Source: Pseudomonadales bacterium (lineage in GTDB: Bacteria > Pseudomonadota > Gammaproteobacteria > Pseudomonadales > UBA7239). Taken from it: DNA of 9,016 bases. Below, in pieces: positions 6,428 through 9,016 of the stretch; position 1 is the stretch's first letter, and every line of letters starts with the position of its first letter. The notes beneath the pieces are model-generated. The model ran no database searches, was not told the origin of the DNA, and saw only the letters and a list, made by a program, of their open reading frames with translations. Location: the NCBI GenBank assembly GCA_020443005.1, contig JAGRJA010000091.1, forward strand, positions 1 to 9,016, written 5' to 3'. A program made the translations under genes and the position numbers.

Positions 6428-7924
6428 TCAACCCGCAAATGTTTTTTCCGCAAAAAGCGCTGCAATGTCGTCGGCAAAATATGCCTGTATCTTCTCGCGA
6501 CGCAAGCGTCCATTGGCAGTGAGGCAATCATTCGCCACCGAAAACCGCTCTTTGACAGTATGCCAGCCGGAAATTTTCGCATAATCCGGAAGGCCACTGT
6601 TTACCTTTTCAATAGCATTTCCAATGTCCGCTTGTGTCGTGTTTTCAGCCACATACAACAAGGCGACCAATGATGTACGCCCCTCGCCAAGCACCATGCA
6701 CTGAAGAATCTGTGGCGCCGATAACAGGCTGCTTTCTATCCATTCCGGTGAAATATTCCTGCCATAGGATGTAATAATCAGGTTTTTGCTGCGCCCCTTG
6801 ATATAAAGAAACGCATCCTCTATGGCAACAATATCACCTGTTGCCAGCCACTCATCATTCCCGTCAGAAAGCACAGGAGGATTATCGCCAAGATAACCGG
6901 AAAATTTAGGCCCGCTGACAAACAGCTCACCGGTAGTGTCGACACGCGTCTTCACATGTGGCAAGGCCCTTCCAACACTGTTTTTCATGCTACTGCCGGG
7001 TAAATTCAAGCTGACCACAGAACCACATTCGCTGAGCCCGTACCCCTGATAAACAGGCAGCCCCAGTTTCTCTGCCCGCAACATCAATGCTTCCGGTACA
7101 GCAGCGCCACCAACAGCAATAAACCGGAGTGATTTCGCCCAGAGAACATCCTCATGCTCCAGAAGCGCATGCAGAAGCTGGGGTAATAAAATCAGTGAAT
7201 CAGGCTTGCTTTCAGCGATAAAACGCTTGCAGGTTTCTGCATTGAACTTTCCGGCACCATCGAAACCTGTTTGTGCCCCACTGGCCAAAATGCAGGCCCC
7301 ACCCGCTATCAGCGCACAATATAAACCGGCAACATTTTCGAGCAAGACCGCCAATGGCAAAAGGCAAAGGTGTCTTCGCAACTGAAGGTCGCCAAGCACT
7401 TGTGCCAGGGAAGTCGCCACCTGTGTCAGTAATGCATCAGACAGGCAGACTCCCTTGGGGTTACCAGTGGAACCGGATGTAAAGGTGATTTTGGCTGTGT
7501 CAGCGGGGATGACAACAGGATCATGGGCAAACCGCTGAATCCGCACCGATTCTATCAAGCCCGGTATTGAAACCGGGGTTACAGCAGAAGACCTTTCGGC
7601 TTCGACAATCGACTGCCCGGACTTCGGGAAACCACTGATATACAAAGTGCAGCCGCTACTCTGAAGGGCATGCTGTCGTTGTTGCGGGGAAAAAAAATCC
7701 GGAATGGGCAAGGCTGTTTTTTTTGCTTTCATACAGGCAAAATCAATCGCAAGCCAGTCAAGGCTGTTTTCAAGTGTGAAGGCAACAACCGGTGTCTTTT
7801 GCTGAATCAACCAGTCTGCACAGCGCCCTGCGCGCTCTGATACCTCTGCAGCACTGATATTTTCACCTTGCCGGACAACCAGCGCCTGCCTGTCGAGCGC
7901 TGCCCGCTCGAGGTATTCCAGCAT
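6428..7924 (-). CDS. AMP-dependent acyl/aryl synthetase (ANL superfamily ligase)
   Basis: 498-residue adenylate-forming enzyme of the ANL family, expected to activate a carboxylic acid (fatty acid or similar) as acyl-AMP and possibly pass it to CoA or an amine. Seen in order: P-loop TFTSGSTGNPKG (147-158), A4 region near LLPLAVLLENVAG (188-200), YQGYGLSECG (292-301), TGD (362-364), and the hinge GRSKNLIITSYGRNISP (377-393) that leads to the C-terminal domain. The A10 region reads LTANGRLRREK (468-478), so Arg474 occupies the place of the usual catalytic lysine of LTPTxKxKR-type enzymes. No carrier protein or condensation domain is fused or adjacent. It starts 5 bp after the preceding stop with a poor Shine-Dalgarno, suggesting translational coupling. 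Homopolymers A8 (plus 7690-7697) and T8 (plus 7717-7724) lie in its 5' part. Long-chain acyl-CoA synthetase is the likeliest automatic label. Confidence 0.92.
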   Translation of the reverse strand: MLEYLERAALDRQALVVRQGENISAAEVSERAGRCADWLIQQKTPVVAFTLENSLDWLAIDFACMKAKKTALPIPDFFSPQQRQHALQSSGCTLYISGFPKSGQSIVEAERSSAVTPVSIPGLIESVRIQRFAHDPVVIPADTAKITFTSGSTGNPKGVCLSDALLTQVATSLAQVLGDLQLRRHLCLLPLAVLLENVAGLYCALIAGGACILASGAQTGFDGAGKFNAETCKRFIAESKPDSLILLPQLLHALLEHEDVLWAKSLRFIAVGGAAVPEALMLRAEKLGLPVYQGYGLSECGSVVSLNLPGSSMKNSVGRALPHVKTRVDTTGELFVSGPKFSGYLGDNPPVLSDGNDEWLATGDIVAIEDAFLYIKGRSKNLIITSYGRNISPEWIESSLLSAPQILQCMVLGEGRTSLVALLYVAENTTQADIGNAIEKVNSGLPDYAKISGWHTVKERFSVANDCLTANGRLRREKIQAYFADDIAALFAEKTFAG

Positions 7925-7929
7925 AACAA

Positions 7930-8652
7930 TCAGTAAACCCTGTCAGACATCAGTGCCTGCCAATGGCCAGGCGCACTTTGCGAAATACGGGTCTGGCTCA
8001 GGGAAGACTGCCATTCTTTTTGTATGTTCGGGTTTTCTGACAAAGCCGCCACGCATTCAGCGACACTGGCCACCATCAAACAACAACCGGCATCATAATA
8101 ACTGCCCCATAACTCACTCTCTTTGCCCAATCGCGCCTTGTCGACACTTTGCACACAATCAAAAGGCAGCTTCATTTTCCTGAAAATAGCCCTGACTGCA
8201 GGGTTTGCCACACAGACCACCCACTGGGCCTCTGCCTGATGAAGCAAAGCGGCCAGGGCAACAAACAGAAACTTCGCCGAACCAAGGCAGGTAGAAGAAA
8301 GGTTGCCGATCTCGACAATACCTTCCCTCGAAACAGGCCGCCCATAAAAACCAGAGAGCAGTTTTTCAATCGGGGCATCAAGATACTGTTCAAGGAAAAG
8401 GTGACTGCCACAAGCACTTCGGACACCAGCGACGGCCAGAATATCATTCTGCTCGAATGCCAGCATCAAGGGCATGAAATGATTGACCCTCGCCCCGTAA
8501 TGGCTATAGAAGGTATTGTAGACAAAGTGCTCAAGCCGACTTTTTTTGTCATGGTCACGCCCGGCCAGAATCAAACGGGCACTGTTGCTTGCACCCGAAT
8601 AAAAAACCGGTTTGAGGGGGGCAGGTAACAGTGCTTGACGGGATGAAAACAT
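7930..8652 (-). CDS. 'Thermostable hemolysin' family protein, GNAT/LuxI-like acyltransferase fold
   Basis: 240-residue protein of the T_hemolysin family (named after the Vibrio delta-VPH). It has no signal peptide and no membrane segment, and it does not look like a secreted toxin. The layout resembles the acetyltransferase clan and acyl-homoserine-lactone synthases: an N-terminal HFVYNTFYSHYGARVNHFMPLMLAF (43-67), then DILAVAGVRSA (70-80), LFLEQYLD (85-92), REGIVEIGNLSS (109-120) and a helix GSAKFLFVALAALLHQ (124-139). AQWVVCVANPAVRAIFRKMKL (142-162) resembles the GNAT core that ends in a 'neighbour' helix. I infer a cytosolic enzyme moving an acyl group supplied by the next gene's ligase. 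The start ATG has GAGG 5 nt upstream. It is the first gene of the operon, and its promoter carries the PmrA-type box. The family assignment is fairly sure; the activity is not. Confidence 0.85.
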   Translation of the reverse strand: MFSSRQALLPAPLKPVFYSGASNSARLILAGRDHDKKSRLEHFVYNTFYSHYGARVNHFMPLMLAFEQNDILAVAGVRSACGSHLFLEQYLDAPIEKLLSGFYGRPVSREGIVEIGNLSSTCLGSAKFLFVALAALLHQAEAQWVVCVANPAVRAIFRKMKLPFDCVQSVDKARLGKESELWGSYYDAGCCLMVASVAECVAALSENPNIQKEWQSSLSQTRISQSAPGHWQALMSDRVY

Positions 8653-8674
8653 AAAAACCTCATACAGACTTCAA

Positions 8675-8708
8675 TTCCACAGTATGCAGTCTATGATTTC
8701 TTTCTTAA
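8675..8708 (-). promoter_or_regulatory. Predicted promoter of the biosynthetic operon
   Basis: On the minus strand TTAAGA (plus 8703-8708), overlapping the proximal half of the CTTAAG repeat, lies 16 bp from CATACT (plus 8681-8686; four of six -10 bases). An alternative -10 is TAGACT (8689-8694). A poor -35 covered by an activator site is the normal arrangement for PmrA-class activated promoters. The inferred leader is about 23 nt, with GAGG before the ATG. Confidence 0.5.
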
Positions 8709-8720
8709 GGAAAACTTAAG
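8704..8720. promoter_or_regulatory. Perfect PmrA/QseB-type operator CTTAAG-N5-CTTAAG
   Basis: Two identical CTTAAG half-sites (8704-8709 and 8715-8720) are separated by 5 bp, giving an 11-bp (one helical turn) repeat. This is the established PmrA box layout (cTTAAk-N5-cTTAAk) bound by OmpR-family PmrA dimers. I saw no other CTTAAG in the window. Because the half-site is palindromic the box reads on both strands. It lies 52 bp upstream of the first enzyme gene of an operon that also encodes a QseB/PmrA-type regulator, so autoregulation is inferred. Confidence 0.7.
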
Positions 8721-8735
8721 CCGACGAAAGCCGGT
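8709..8735 (-). terminator. Possible weak mutL terminator overlapping the operator
   Basis: On the minus strand CCGGC-TTTC-GTCGG (plus 8721-8734) forms a 5-bp stem with one G-U pair. It is followed by CTTAAGTTTTCC, a poor and interrupted T tract. It starts 8 bp after the mutL stop. The stem is short, so termination would be partial at best, and some mutL transcription may continue into the operon. Confidence 0.25.
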
Positions 8736-8742
8736 TCCACTG

Positions 8743-9016
8743 TCAACGCCCACGCGAAAACAGCTTGTCCAGCTCGGCAAGTGTCACCTGGGCCCAGGTG
8801 GGCCGACCATGATTACACTGCCCGCTTCGTTCTGTCGCTTCCATATCCCTGAGCAGGGCATTCATTTCAGGCAGACTCAGTCGACGGTTTGCGCGTACAG
8901 ACGCATGACAGGCCATGGTACCCAGCAGTTCGTTAATTTGATCGCGAACACGATCACTGGTACCAAACGCCATCAAATCTGAAAGCACATCCCTCACCAG
9001 GGCCGCCACATTGCTG
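8743..9016 (-). CDS. mutL: DNA mismatch repair protein MutL, C-terminal end only
   Basis: The last 90 codons of mutL; the gene continues beyond 9016. MutL couples MutS mismatch recognition to strand nicking and removal. The visible part is the C-terminal dimerisation/endonuclease domain. Three motifs of endonuclease-proficient MutL proteins are present: ACHASVRANRR (the ACR motif), QCNHGRPTW (the C-x-HGRP motif) and a terminal FSRGR (the F-x-R motif). The metal-binding DQHAxxE motif would lie outside the window. This points to the nicking-type MutL found in bacteria such as Pseudomonas rather than the E. coli type that relies on MutH. MiaA and hfq normally follow mutL in gammaproteobacteria; here the biosynthetic operon does. 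Confidence 0.95.
   Translation of the reverse strand, partial: SNVAALVRDVLSDLMAFGTSDRVRDQINELLGTMACHASVRANRRLSLPEMNALLRDMEATERSGQCNHGRPTWAQVTLAELDKLFSRGR

Noticed and set aside
6394..6597. Longer start for the diiron oxidase at 6597
   Set aside because: It would overlap the ligase by 170 bp and lacks a good Shine-Dalgarno, whereas the ATG at 6393 has GGAGGTGA at ideal spacing.
8149..8628. Plus-strand 159-residue frame opposite the hemolysin-family gene
   Set aside because: No recognisable domain; the minus-strand gene has a family match, a good Shine-Dalgarno and operon spacing.
1..9016. tRNA, rRNA, CRISPR array, IS element, prophage or toxin-antitoxin genes
   Set aside because: No cloverleaf with a CCA end, spaced repeats, transposase or integrase motifs, or small paired ORFs were recognised on either strand.

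Overview
The window looks like chromosomal DNA from a gammaproteobacterium of roughly 50% G+C. The MutL C-terminus, the SSB, the YajR-like transporter beside ssb, and a QseB/PmrA-type regulator all resemble Pseudomonadales/Alteromonadales-type proteins. The genus cannot be told from the sequence. Every convincing gene lies on the minus strand, so transcription runs from high to low coordinates.

Layout in transcription order: the 3' end of mutL (9016-8743); a 90-bp gap holding a perfect PmrA-type direct repeat and a promoter; then a tight run of genes at 8652-2754. These are a 'thermostable hemolysin' family protein with a GNAT/LuxI-like fold, an acyl-AMP ligase, a heme-oxygenase-like diiron (HDO/TenA-like) oxidase, a short-chain dehydrogenase, an OmpR-family response regulator, and its histidine kinase. 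A separate promoter inside the end of the kinase gene drives a YajR-like MFS transporter (2693-1329). A structured 3' region and an intrinsic terminator follow it. Next come ssb with its own strong terminator, and the 5' part of an RmlD-like sugar-nucleotide reductase gene that leaves the window at base 1.

The most interesting part is 8720-2754. Four enzyme genes of a kind expected for small-molecule or lipid biosynthesis (activate, transfer, oxidise, reduce) are transcribed with a dedicated two-component system. The site that a PmrA/QseB-class regulator would bind, CTTAAG-N5-CTTAAG, sits directly upstream of the first enzyme gene. I infer a self-regulated pathway making an unknown acyl-derived metabolite or modified lipid. 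The same gene set occurs, by my recollection, in Vibrio and Pseudomonas relatives under uninformative names, and I know of no established product. Its ends adjoin two housekeeping loci. MutL is not followed by miaA-hfq, and the yajR-like/ssb pair is not flanked by uvrA, so the cluster may be a chromosomal insertion or rearrangement.

No tRNA, rRNA, CRISPR array, insertion sequence or phage gene was seen.
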